Virus record (IMG/VR): IMGVR_UViG_3300047678_000516
Location: 1 to 36,007 of that record
Direction: 5' to 3' (one strand)
DNA: 36,007 bases
From: a virus
Below, piece by piece: positions 17,380 through 23,982 of this stretch; position 1 is the first letter of the stretch, and every line of letters begins with the position of its first letter. The notes below the pieces were generated by a model, which saw nothing but the letters and a program-made list of their open reading frames with translations, had not been told where the DNA came from and searched no databases. Made by a program: the position numbers and the translations under genes.

Positions 17380-17973
17380 CTACGCCATTCCGAAAATCTG
17401 CCGCCACTTCGCGGCCTTCTGCCCGTCGTCGAGCGCTTCGTCCTTCTCCACTTCCGCCGCCTTTTTCTTCCGCTCCGCATCACGGACCTCGTATTCGCGG
17501 AGCTTCGCCTGTGATTCACTGAGCAGCATCTTCACGCGGTCCACTTCGCCGAAGCCTTTCTGGATGCGCGCCGCGGCCTTCGTGAGCGCGTCCATCTTAT
17601 CGAGGTCGATGCGCGACGGCTCCTCGTCGTCGCCGGTCGCATCGGCGTCGGCGCTCAGCTCGTCGAAGATTTGCTCGGCCATGATGCCGAGCGCGGCCTC
17701 GTTCAGCGTGCGGCCCGTGCCGTCGCCGACCATCGCGGCGATGCTCTGCGCCTTTTCCTTGCGGCGGCGCAGGCGGTCGAGATGGCGCGCGAAGGTCGTG
17801 TTGCGGAACGTGCGCGCGCTCTCCAGGCTGATGGCGATGTTGCGCTCCGCGGCCTTGGCCTTGATGGCGGCGAGCGTGCGCTCGGCGGCGGGCAGCGCGA
17901 TCAGGTCCTCGACGAATTGAGTCAGCTCCTCGTCAGTGAGCGCCTGCGCGATTTTGTTGCGATCCTCAGCCAT
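17380..17973 (-). CDS. small terminase / Mu gp27-like (DUF3486)
   Basis: The 197-residue helical protein precedes the large terminase by 15 bp. It has the gp27-like order: VEDLIALPAAERTLAAIKAK, ISLESARTFRN, RHLDRLRRRKEKAQSIAAMV, and a long charged C-terminal coiled coil. This family is the likely small terminase subunit. A 152-bp gap upstream (17974-18125) holds several short GC hairpins but no gene. Confidence 0.7.
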   Translation of the reverse strand: MAEDRNKIAQALTDEELTQFVEDLIALPAAERTLAAIKAKAAERNIAISLESARTFRNTTFARHLDRLRRRKEKAQSIAAMVGDGTGRTLNEAALGIMAEQIFDELSADADATGDDEEPSRIDLDKMDALTKAAARIQKGFGEVDRVKMLLSESQAKLREYEVRDAERKKKAAEVEKDEALDDGQKAAKWRQIFGMA

Positions 17974-18125
17974 GTCAGGCGCGGGCCTCCGTTTTCGGGG
18001 TTACGACCCGTTTTGCAGCGGTCTGCAACCGCACGGAAACGGTCTGCATGGGGCGCGAAGCCCCGGATCGCGGGGTCCGAGCCCCGGAAATCGAATTTGG
18101 GGCGTTTAGAGCGTTCCGGTTCACG

Positions 18126-18398
18126 TCAGAATCCCTCCGTTTCGAGATACTCCCGGCCCGCGGGGGTGAGCTTGTAGCGTTTGAGGGCGGCGCTGAAGGC
18201 TTCCGTGGCGGCGGTGAGAAGCGGAGGACTTAGCTCGGCCAGGAACGCGCACTCGCGCTGCACGGCCTTTTCATCCGCATCGAAGGCTTCGAGCCTCGCA
18301 CCCGTGAGCAGCCGCGAGACGGGCACCGCCAGCGGCGCGGCGGCGGCGAGCTGACGGAGGAGATTGATGCGAAAAAGTTTGGTCTGTTCGTGATCCAT
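18126..18398 (-). CDS. small winged-helix-like protein
   Basis: A 90-residue product from ATG 18398; a TTG start at 18407 would overlap the upstream stop and is an alternative. The C-terminus (FSAALKRYKLTPAGREYLET) has the look of the last helix and wing of a winged-helix domain. In Mu-like phages a small gene of this kind precedes the terminase genes. The rest of the sequence (INLLRQLAAAAPLAVPVSRL) would form the first helices. Regulatory or packaging role is inference. Confidence 0.5.
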   Translation of the reverse strand: MDHEQTKLFRINLLRQLAAAAPLAVPVSRLLTGARLEAFDADEKAVQRECAFLAELSPPLLTAATEAFSAALKRYKLTPAGREYLETEGF

Positions 18399-18403
18399 AG
18401 CGT

Positions 18404-18994
18404 TCAAGTGCGGCGGGGCGGGTTGCTGCGCAGGTTATCGATCTTGGAATCCAGGCTGTGGAGGGTCTGCACGTTCGTCTCCGTGGTGGCCTCCACACCC
18501 GCGAGGCGCTCGCGTGTCTCCGTGAGTTCCTTGTGCAGGCTGGAGACATCCGTGCTCCGCTTCTGATCGAGTTGTGCGAATCGCGAATCGATCAGGTTCT
18601 GCAGCTCTTTCACCGCCAGCTGCGTCTGCTCCTGCCCGTGCTGCAGCGAGTCATGGACGAGCAGCATCTCCTTTTCCATGCGCTGGAAGTCGCCCTCCAG
18701 CTTGGCCCGCGGGATGATCTGCGCGTGCAGGTCCGTCACTTCCGTGCGTAGTGCGGCGGCGTCGATTTTCGACTCCAGCGCGCGCAGCTTGTCGTCGAGC
18801 GGCGGCGTGCGCCCGAAGGTTTTCACGCCCTCGTTCCAGATGCGCAGGAGGAAGAGCACGATACCGAGCGCGCCGAGCAGGCCCCACAGCCACATCGCGG
18901 TGACGGGCATCGGCGGCATGGGGATTTCCGCGAGCATCCACCAGTCAGGCGGGAACCCGACTTCGAGCGGCCAGATGGTCGGGATCAGCATCAT
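18404..18994 (-). CDS. membrane-anchored coiled-coil protein (DUF2730-like)
   Basis: Start at ATG 18994, overlapping the upstream stop as ATGA; 196 residues. One clear membrane helix lies at about 34-55 (MWLWGLLGALGIVLFLLR), followed by a long coiled coil to the C-terminus. This matches the DUF2730-type proteins that Mu-like phages encode beside lysis and terminase genes. Its exact task is unknown; an inner-membrane spanin-like role is possible because it follows the lysozyme-like gene. Confidence 0.55.
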   Translation of the reverse strand: MMLIPTIWPLEVGFPPDWWMLAEIPMPPMPVTAMWLWGLLGALGIVLFLLRIWNEGVKTFGRTPPLDDKLRALESKIDAAALRTEVTDLHAQIIPRAKLEGDFQRMEKEMLLVHDSLQHGQEQTQLAVKELQNLIDSRFAQLDQKRSTDVSSLHKELTETRERLAGVEATTETNVQTLHSLDSKIDNLRSNPPRRT

Positions 18995-19560
18995 GCGAGC
19001 AGTGCCTCCCATTCCTTCAGTGCGGCGCGGCTCAGCCATTGGTTGATGGTGCCGATCAGCACCGGCCCGTTGTGGCGCACTGTATGGCGCAGCAGCCGCG
19101 CGACGTATTCCATCGCGAACGCATGGTCCGCCTTCATCGCCCGCTGGAAATTCGTGCCGTCCAGATTCCCGACCGCACGCATCACGAGATCATGCAGGTC
19201 CGCGCCGAAGGGAATGCTGTCCGCACTCACCTGCCATGCGCCGGCCTCCATGTTCCGGGGCGTGTTCGCGGCCCGGCGCGTGGTGTCGCTGCCGCAATTC
19301 CAGTTCCACGAGCTTTCAAAGCCCGCGAGCACGCGCATTGCCTCCAGCATCGCCGCGCGGCGCATCTGCGGGCGCGTGGCATCCCACGGCCCAAGGAAGG
19401 GCGCGATCCGCGTGTAGATGTCATCCGGCACGGCGTTGCGCGCGAAGATTTCCGCCGGGGCCATGCGGCCCCACGTGAGCAGCTCGTGCAGGAACGCATC
19501 CGGCGGATTGCCGCGGGTCGAGACCCTGGCCTTCGTGGCGGTGAAAGGGAAGCCGTCCAT
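18991..19560 (-). CDS. endolysin-like peptidoglycan hydrolase
   Basis: The 189-residue protein contains VLAGFESSWNWNCG (78-90), with Glu82 in the position of the catalytic Glu of lysozyme-like transglycosylases, followed by MEAGAWQVSADS (104-115), the typical Gly-Ala-x-Gln-x-S stretch. No signal peptide or membrane segment is visible, so it would rely on the holin. It follows the putative holin gene by 3 bp and is coupled to the membrane coiled-coil gene. Confidence 0.65.
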   Translation of the reverse strand: MDGFPFTATKARVSTRGNPPDAFLHELLTWGRMAPAEIFARNAVPDDIYTRIAPFLGPWDATRPQMRRAAMLEAMRVLAGFESSWNWNCGSDTTRRAANTPRNMEAGAWQVSADSIPFGADLHDLVMRAVGNLDGTNFQRAMKADHAFAMEYVARLLRHTVRHNGPVLIGTINQWLSRAALKEWEALLA

Positions 19561-19563
19561 GAC

Positions 19564-19968
19564 TTACTTGCCTGCGGTGACGTTCACGCTCTTGCCGTCT
19601 GTCTCCGCGCAGACCTGCGTGCCGCCGATGTTCCGGCAGTAGCGCAGCTTCACTTTCCCGGCGAGCGAGGAGCACCCGCCGAGCAGGAGCGCCACGGCCA
19701 CGAACGCGAGCAGCACCGCGCTTTTGCCGAGGCCGAATTCCAGCGGGCCGGTTGCCTTTGCCCGCGCCCACAGCACGCCCGCCACGGTGAGCAGCTTCAC
19801 GATGGCGTCCGCCGCATCCTGCGCCTGCACGTCGGGGAACTCGAAGCCGAGGCGCTTCAGCCACGGCACCACGATCACGCCGAGCAGCGCGATCCAGAAG
19901 GTCTTGGAGAGCAGGAAGTGCTTTGCTGGCGTTCCTGCGTTGACATCGGGAGAGGCGTTTGGTTCCAT
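19564..19968 (-). CDS. holin-like protein with internal lipobox
   Basis: The 134-residue product has hydrophobic segments at about 24-37 (FWIALLGVIVVPWL), 57-68 (VKLLTVAGVLWA) and 82-98. The last ends in LLLGGCSS, a lipobox with Cys99, followed by a 35-residue tail with two more Cys. The first part looks like a holin, the last part like an outer-membrane spanin. No Met start lies between them; a GTG near codon 85 exists but lacks the usual Lys. So this is either a fusion or two overlapping products. Confidence 0.55.
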   Translation of the reverse strand: MEPNASPDVNAGTPAKHFLLSKTFWIALLGVIVVPWLKRLGFEFPDVQAQDAADAIVKLLTVAGVLWARAKATGPLEFGLGKSAVLLAFVAVALLLGGCSSLAGKVKLRYCRNIGGTQVCAETDGKSVNVTAGK

Positions 19969-20005
19969 GCCACGACCGTGAGGGCCGGGCAGGAAAACGG
20001 CAAAA

Positions 20006-20037
20006 GGACGGCGGGGAACACGCGGAACGCGGGCGGT
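20006..20037. repeat. 32-bp dispersed repeat, copy 2
   Basis: Identical over 32 bases to 11642-11673. It sits in the gap between the holin-like gene and the Cys-rich gene, with a palindromic element 28 bp downstream. The gap 19969-20098 may also hold the late promoter, but I see no convincing -35/-10 pair. Confidence 0.85.
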
Positions 20038-20065
20038 AAATCAGGGCCGCAGGCAGTTCATCCGC

Positions 20066-20090
20066 AAACTGATCCATCGTGGATCAGTTT
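20066..20090. repeat. palindromic element, copy a
   Basis: A perfect palindrome with 11-bp arms (AAACTGATCCA and TGGATCAGTTT) around TCG. Related copies lie at 20260-20282, 24222-24252 and 26785-26809. Confidence 0.9.
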
Positions 20091-20098
20091 CGCCGCGC

Positions 20099-20317
20099 TC
20101 ACTTCTTCCGCTTCGCGTCGCGCCGCCTTGCGTCCTCGCCGGACTGGTCGCGGCAAGTCCCGCACGAGCCGCGCTTCGGATTCTTCGGATCGCACAGCTT
20201 GCACGCCGAACAGTCGCGGCACGCACGGCACGGGTCCTCGCCTTTGCACACCGCTGCGTAAACTGATCCACCGTGGATCAGTATCGCGAGTGCAATGGCT
20301 GTGCAGAGTGCGTGCAT
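20099..20317 (-). CDS. small secreted Cys-rich protein
   Basis: The 72-residue product starts with a signal-like hydrophobic stretch (LCTAIALAILIHGG) and a possible Ala-x-Ala site (VYAA, 19-22), then eight Cys at 24, 30, 33, 36, 39, 42, 52, 55 with repeated CxxC spacing, then a very basic tail (DARRRDAKRKK). A metal-binding or disulphide-rich periplasmic protein is possible. Part of the signal segment (LIHGGSVY) is encoded by a palindromic repeat. It lies in the late operon between the gpF-related gene and the lysis genes. No recognised family and a weak ribosome site. Confidence 0.45.
   Translation of the reverse strand: MHALCTAIALAILIHGGSVYAAVCKGEDPCRACRDCSACKLCDPKNPKRGSCGTCRDQSGEDARRRDAKRKK
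20260..20282. repeat. palindromic element, copy b (in Cys-rich gene)
   Basis: Reads AAACTGATCCA, CCG, TGGATCAGT. It differs from copy a mainly in the centre (CCG rather than TCG). It is translated in frame as LIHGGSVY in the signal-like region of the Cys-rich protein. Confidence 0.85.
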
Positions 20318-20323
20318 CCGATT

Positions 20324-20893
20324 TTAGGATTCGTCGGATTTCCTCTTGTTCAGCCGAGTCCACTCCCGCGCTGAAACGCTTCTCCAGTCCATGTCTGAAC
20401 CAAATTCAAAAGGTGGATATGGGAGGCCTGTCACTGAGAGCTTCACCCACACGGGGTCGGCCACAGGCGCGACCATCCTCTTGCCGTAAAATGTTCCGCC
20501 CACCGAGGCCCATCGCTCACGCCAGTTTGTGCGTTCCCGTTGTTTTGTCAGGTTGATCAGCTCGTTGGCTGGAAACGCTTCAGTGGACGCATCATCATAC
20601 GCCGGACGGATCGCGTTGAACATCAGTGCTGAGTAGAAATGGCGTGCCGTATCAAACGCGGCGGAGTGGTCTCGCGCGCGGAAGCCGCCGTCTTTGAGAA
20701 AATGTTCCTTCACGCGCCATGCGTTGATTGCGTCGGAAAATTCGAGCCACATCGCCCCGTGCGCCGCCCGCAGGATTGCGGGATCGTCCACGCCGGGCAT
20801 GGTGAACTTCGCGCGGCGGGCTTCCGGCGTGAGCGCCTGGAACTCCGCCCAGCCGCACGGCGCGAAGCCGCGGAATAGTTCCTCACGCTCCAT
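20324..20893 (-). CDS. stand-alone protein sharing a module with the gpF-like protein
   Basis: The 189-residue protein has an N-terminal half I do not recognise (EFQALTPEARRAKFTMPGVD). Residues 107-185 align by eye with the gpF-like protein 157-232: FPANELINL, RTNWRERWASVGGTFYGKRM, DPVWVKLSVTGLPYPPFEFG, SVSAREWTRLN. It overlaps the repressor stop by one base (TGATG), so it is translated with the regulator rather than with the head genes. It may be a second minor head or superinfection-related protein; that is inference. Confidence 0.6.
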   Translation of the reverse strand: MEREELFRGFAPCGWAEFQALTPEARRAKFTMPGVDDPAILRAAHGAMWLEFSDAINAWRVKEHFLKDGGFRARDHSAAFDTARHFYSALMFNAIRPAYDDASTEAFPANELINLTKQRERTNWRERWASVGGTFYGKRMVAPVADPVWVKLSVTGLPYPPFEFGSDMDWRSVSAREWTRLNKRKSDES

Positions 20894-21231
20894 CAGGACT
20901 CCTTCTGTCGGGCTCGTGGATCAAGTTTCGCCGCGAGGTCGAGATACTTTTGCGCTCGGGCGCGCAGCAACTCCGCAATCTTTTTGTCCTCACGATCCAG
21001 CCGCGCGTTCATGTTCTTGAACGCCGCGTTGGACGCTGCTGTGCGCGACAGATCGTGGATCGGCGTGGGCGGCGGCAGAAGCCCATAAATCTCCCCAAGC
21101 TTTGAGCGGAGGCGCCCGCTGCCCTCACCGTGATTTTCTAGTCCGTTAATTGCGGCAATCGAGTAGCCCGATATCTCCGCCGCTTTTTCAAGCGTCAGTC
21201 CCTTTTTTTCGCGGGCGGATTTGAAGTCCAT
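20893..21231 (-). CDS. HTH repressor-like protein (XRE type)
   Basis: The 112-residue protein begins FKSAREKKGLTLEKAAEISG (3-22) and continues SIAAINGLENHG, an XRE-type helix-turn-helix. The C-terminal half (AAFKNMNARLDREDKKIAEL) is helical and may dimerise. It starts at the control region that separates early and late arms, and a sigma70-like promoter (TTGACG, 17 bp, TGTAAT) reads into it, so it is the likely lysogeny regulator. It leads a co-directional run into the late genes. Confidence 0.7.
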   Translation of the reverse strand: MDFKSAREKKGLTLEKAAEISGYSIAAINGLENHGEGSGRLRSKLGEIYGLLPPPTPIHDLSRTAASNAAFKNMNARLDREDKKIAELLRARAQKYLDLAAKLDPRARQKES

Positions 21232-21302
21232 TTACAGAAAGTGAAAAAGCAGTTGACGGTTACGGGTTCTGAAATTACAGATTCCGTATGTTGACACGTC
21301 AA
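21232..21302. promoter_or_regulatory. divergent control region: repressor promoter and operator-like palindromes
   Basis: Minus strand: -35 TTGACG (21297-21302), 17 bp, -10 TGTAAT (21274-21279), reading into the HTH repressor. Plus strand: TTGACG (21253-21258), 17 bp, TACAGA (21276-21281), a weaker pair that would start transcription at or beside the ATG at 21288. Operator-like sequences: TCTGAAATTACAGA (21268-21281, near-palindrome), TTGACACGTCAA (21291-21302, perfect but for the central AC), and TTACAGA half-sites at 21232 and 21275. The two promoters overlap, so a bound repressor could switch between them. Confidence 0.5.
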
Positions 21303-21461
21303 ACAGCGAAACGCGAATTGAAAAAGAAGGGGTGGACCTACCGGACGGCCGCGCCGGAACTGGCAGTGCATTGGGGCCACCTCGCCCATGTGCTGCGCGG
21401 CGCGCGGGAATCGCGCAGTTTACTCGGGCGGATCGCTAAACTCGGGAGGGCGGCGAAATGA
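21288..21461 (+). CDS. 57-aa HTH early regulator (Ner-like)
   Basis: This short gene starts 57 bp after the repressor start on the other strand and ends ATGA-overlapped with the Bro-N gene. The product reads MLTRQTAKRELKKKGWTYRT, then AAPELAVHWGHLAHVLRGAR and ESRSLLGRIAKLGRAAK: a compact helix-turn-helix with the usual HLxxVLxGxRxS recognition pattern. It sits where Mu has ner, the early regulator that limits transposase and repressor transcription. No ribosome site precedes it, and the predicted start of the transcript falls at its ATG, so it may be leaderless. Confidence 0.65.
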   Translation: MLTRQTAKRELKKKGWTYRTAAPELAVHWGHLAHVLRGARESRSLLGRIAKLGRAAK

Positions 21462-22135
21462 AGGCGCTGCTTGATCTGCTTTTCGAGGGCCATGAAATCC
21501 GCGTGGTTTCAAACGGCGAGGTTCTCTTTGTGGCGGCGGATGTGTGCGCGGCGTTGGAGCTGAGCAAATCGCGCGATGCGATCACAAGGCTCGACGTGGA
21601 TGAGAAAACGAGCGTCCGGCTCGCTGGAATTCCGTCCACTACTACTGGACGGAATTCACGAGGCAACCCGAACGTCGCCGCAGTCACGCAGTCTGGTCTC
21701 TATCATCTGATCCTGCTGAGCCGGAAGCCGGTGGCGAAGCGCTTTCGCAAGTGGATCACCTCAGAAGTCCTGCCGCAGATCGCGAAGTATGGGACGTGGA
21801 TTCCCGGCGCGACACCAAAGGAACGCTGCTCGGCGCTATGGAAGCGCTGGAAGCAGGAACGCGCGGAACTGCTGAGCCGCGACGAGTCAGCGCTGGCGGA
21901 AAGCGGCCTGCTGACGGTCGCGGCGTTCCGTGTGGTCCATGCCATTCCCGCCCGCGACGGCCTTTCGTTTGCCCGGCAAGTGCAGTTCCAGGCGGCGCGC
22001 GCCGGGATTCGCCCGCGCCGCTTCTTCCAGCGCGGCGGGATGCGCAGCGCTTGGCCGGCGGCGGTGCTCACCGCAGCGCTCGGAAACTTCCAACCGCGAC
22101 TTGATCTCGGCTTCCAGGAAAAGACCGCACAATGA
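21458..22135 (+). CDS. Bro-N antirepressor-like protein
   Basis: The 225-residue protein has a Bro-N-type N-terminal domain (about 5-110): LLFEGHEIRVVSNGEVLFVA, DVCAALELSKSRDAITRLD, then SGLYHLILLSRKPVAKRFRK and WITSEVLPQIAKYG. These are the conserved features of the BRO/antirepressor fold, a DNA-binding domain common in phage regulators. The C-terminal half (ESGLLTVAAFRVVHAIPA) is not assigned and may set specificity. It is ATGA-coupled to the small HTH gene and begins the long early operon. Confidence 0.75.
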   Translation: MKALLDLLFEGHEIRVVSNGEVLFVAADVCAALELSKSRDAITRLDVDEKTSVRLAGIPSTTTGRNSRGNPNVAAVTQSGLYHLILLSRKPVAKRFRKWITSEVLPQIAKYGTWIPGATPKERCSALWKRWKQERAELLSRDESALAESGLLTVAAFRVVHAIPARDGLSFARQVQFQAARAGIRPRRFFQRGGMRSAWPAAVLTAALGNFQPRLDLGFQEKTAQ

Positions 22136-22473
22136 GCCGCGCCGAATCCATTTCGCTCCTCGCCCGGCTCGCCTTCATCGCTGCTGGCGATTCCCGCGCA
22201 CTCCGGAGGCAGTGCATGGAGGCCGTTGTCGAGATTCACCACGACGCGGATTCCGCCGCCGCCAGCGCCGCTGAGCTGGCGCTCCGCGCGGACGATGAGG
22301 CGCGCTTCAACGAAGCCGTGCTGATGAAGCTGCTGGCGTCGCCAGCCGAAGAACTCGCCGGAAGCGCCACGCTGGAACAGCCGAGCCGCTTTTTCACCAC
22401 GCCCGCGCCGGCCTCCGCGCCGGTCGCGACGTTCACGGGCGACGTGATGCCCGCATCCCTCTCCGCGCTCTGA
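22132..22473 (+). CDS. unknown early protein, 113 aa
   Basis: ATGA overlap with the Bro-N gene. The product is Ala-rich and mostly helical (SLLARLAFIAAGDSRALRRQ, ELALRADDEARFNEAVLM), with a Pro-rich, likely flexible C-terminus. No family recognised. Confidence 0.5.
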   Translation: MSRAESISLLARLAFIAAGDSRALRRQCMEAVVEIHHDADSAAASAAELALRADDEARFNEAVLMKLLASPAEELAGSATLEQPSRFFTTPAPASAPVATFTGDVMPASLSAL

Positions 22474-22506
22474 ACGCGCAACCAAACCCACAACCGAAAG
22501 GAAACA

Positions 22507-22728
22507 ATGAGCATCCCAATCCACTACATCATCCGCTCGAAGGAGCGCCCGGAAGGCCGCAACTACTTCGTCGCGTTTCACTCCTACACCACCTTCTTCG
22601 GCGGCGAGGAAATCGCACGCAGGTTCAACACGGGCGCGGAGGCGACCGCCTACGCGCGCAAGGAACTCTTCACCAGCGACGCCGCCTTCGAGGTGCAGGG
22701 CGTGCGCGTGATGGAGCGGGCGGCGTAA
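22507..22728 (+). CDS. unknown small early protein, 73 aa
   Basis: Preceded by AAAGGAAAC, a good ribosome site, 33 bp after the previous gene. The product (IHYIIRSKERPEGRNYFVAF, then FNTGAEATAYARKELF) looks like a compact alpha/beta domain. No family recognised. Confidence 0.55.
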   Translation: MSIPIHYIIRSKERPEGRNYFVAFHSYTTFFGGEEIARRFNTGAEATAYARKELFTSDAAFEVQGVRVMERAA

Positions 22729-22747
22729 CCCCACACGAAAGGAACCA

Positions 22748-23035
22748 ATGACCAACGCAACCAACCTCATCCACCGGCTCGCGACGCGTCGCGCGGGCGT
22801 GCTCTCGCGGCTCCGCACACACTTCGCGCGCTGGAAGCGGCTCGGCAGTTCGCGCAGCGAGGCGAAGGACACGATCACCTTCCTCTCGCTGAGCGCCGCG
22901 CTCGCGACGATCGACGACTGCGCGACGGACGCCGAGCTGATCGCCGAGGTCCGCACCACTTCGCGACGCCTCTACTGGCGCACGCTCTCACCCTCGCAGG
23001 CAACAGAGAACGAAGCCCTCGCGAAAGCCGCCTGA
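22748..23035 (+). CDS. unknown small early protein, 95 aa
   Basis: Preceded by AAAGGAAC. The product is basic and helical (HRLATRRAGVLSRLRTHFAR, FLSLSAALATIDDCATDAEL). No family recognised; nucleic-acid contact is possible from the Arg-rich start. Confidence 0.5.
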   Translation: MTNATNLIHRLATRRAGVLSRLRTHFARWKRLGSSRSEAKDTITFLSLSAALATIDDCATDAELIAEVRTTSRRLYWRTLSPSQATENEALAKAA

Positions 23036-23043
23036 ACGCAGCC

Positions 23044-23454
23044 ATGCCTTCGCCGCTCACATTCACCGGCCAGAGCCGCGCCGACGCGCGCAAGCTCGCC
23101 GCCCTGGAGGAGAAGCAGGTCGAGTTCGACTTTCTGATGCCCTTCTCCGAGCGGCGTGCGCTGCTGAGTGTGAAGGAAGTGTGTCTGTGCATCGGGCGCG
23201 AGGAGACGTTTATCCTGGAGCGCGTGCAGGACGGCTCGCTGGAGGCGCACGGCACCGCGCCCGCCGGTGAGACGGCGGGCCGTCGCGTCGGCCTGCGCAT
23301 CACGCGCCGCAGCGTGCTGCTGTGGCTCACGCGCACGGCGCAATACGAGCCGGAGTATTTCCTGGAGCGCCTGCTGAAGTGTGTGGACGCGCTGACTCCG
23401 CAGCAGTGTGAAGTGGTCATCAAGCGCGCGACCGCGCGGAGGGCGAAGCTATGA
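23044..23454 (+). CDS. small HTH-like early protein, 136 aa
   Basis: After a charged start, residues about 38-105 contain RRALLSVKEVCLCIGREETF, ILERVQDGSLEAHGT and RITRRSVLLWLTRTAQ, the layout of an excisionase/MerR-type helix-turn-helix (helix, turn, recognition helix, wing, closing helix). The C-terminal 30 residues are helical and basic. It is ATGA-coupled to the winged-helix-like gene. Probably a phage regulator; target unknown. Confidence 0.5.
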   Translation: MPSPLTFTGQSRADARKLAALEEKQVEFDFLMPFSERRALLSVKEVCLCIGREETFILERVQDGSLEAHGTAPAGETAGRRVGLRITRRSVLLWLTRTAQYEPEYFLERLLKCVDALTPQQCEVVIKRATARRAKL

Positions 23455-23768
23455 ACCCCGGCGATCAGGCGGAATTTTCCGTGAACGGCAAAGGCGCGTC
23501 GCAGTGCGAGAAGATCGCGGCCACGCTGCGCGCACGCTGCGGCGAATGGGTGCCGATGCCGGACCTGTGGCGCGCGTCCGGCGCGTTCGCCGTGCATTCG
23601 CGCATCTCCGATTTGCGCAAGCGCCAGGGCATGCGGATCGAGCACCGCAACGAGCACCAGCCGGACGGTGCCACGCACAGCTTCTACCGGCTGCTCAACG
23701 CGGAACAGATCGCCGCGGCAGACGAGCACGCCGCGCAGGAACTCGCCGACGAATTTTCCCAACGCTGA
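23451..23768 (+). CDS. winged-helix-like early protein, 105 aa
   Basis: The segment KIAATLRARCGEWVPMPDLW, then AVHSRISDLRKRQGMRIEHR and an aromatic wing (ATHSFYRLL) has the shape of the phage winged-helix domains that occur beside replication genes. The C-terminus is an acidic helix. DNA binding is likely; the target is not visible. Confidence 0.5.
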   Translation: MNPGDQAEFSVNGKGASQCEKIAATLRARCGEWVPMPDLWRASGAFAVHSRISDLRKRQGMRIEHRNEHQPDGATHSFYRLLNAEQIAAADEHAAQELADEFSQR

Positions 23769-23781
23769 ACCCGACCGCACC

Positions 23782-23982
23782 ATGATCACCGACACTCTCA
23801 CCACCGACGAACTGGAGGCCGCACGGAGCGACTTCGACGCCTTCTGGCAAACACTACTTTCACAAAGCGAAGGCATGCGCGCCTGCGCCGAGCGTCCGGA
23901 TGCCAAGATTCGCGGCCTCGACTACCGCGACTTCCGCGCCGCCATGCTGGATTCATTCATCGCCGGGAGGGCCGCGAAATGA
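23782..23982 (+). CDS. unknown small early protein, 66 aa
   Basis: A 66-residue product (TDTLTTDELEAARSDFDAFW at the start, RGLDYRDFRAAMLDSFIAGR near the end), acidic then basic, helical. It starts 13 bp after the previous stop and is ATGA-coupled to the zinc-finger gene. No family recognised. Confidence 0.5.
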   Translation: MITDTLTTDELEAARSDFDAFWQTLLSQSEGMRACAERPDAKIRGLDYRDFRAAMLDSFIAGRAAK

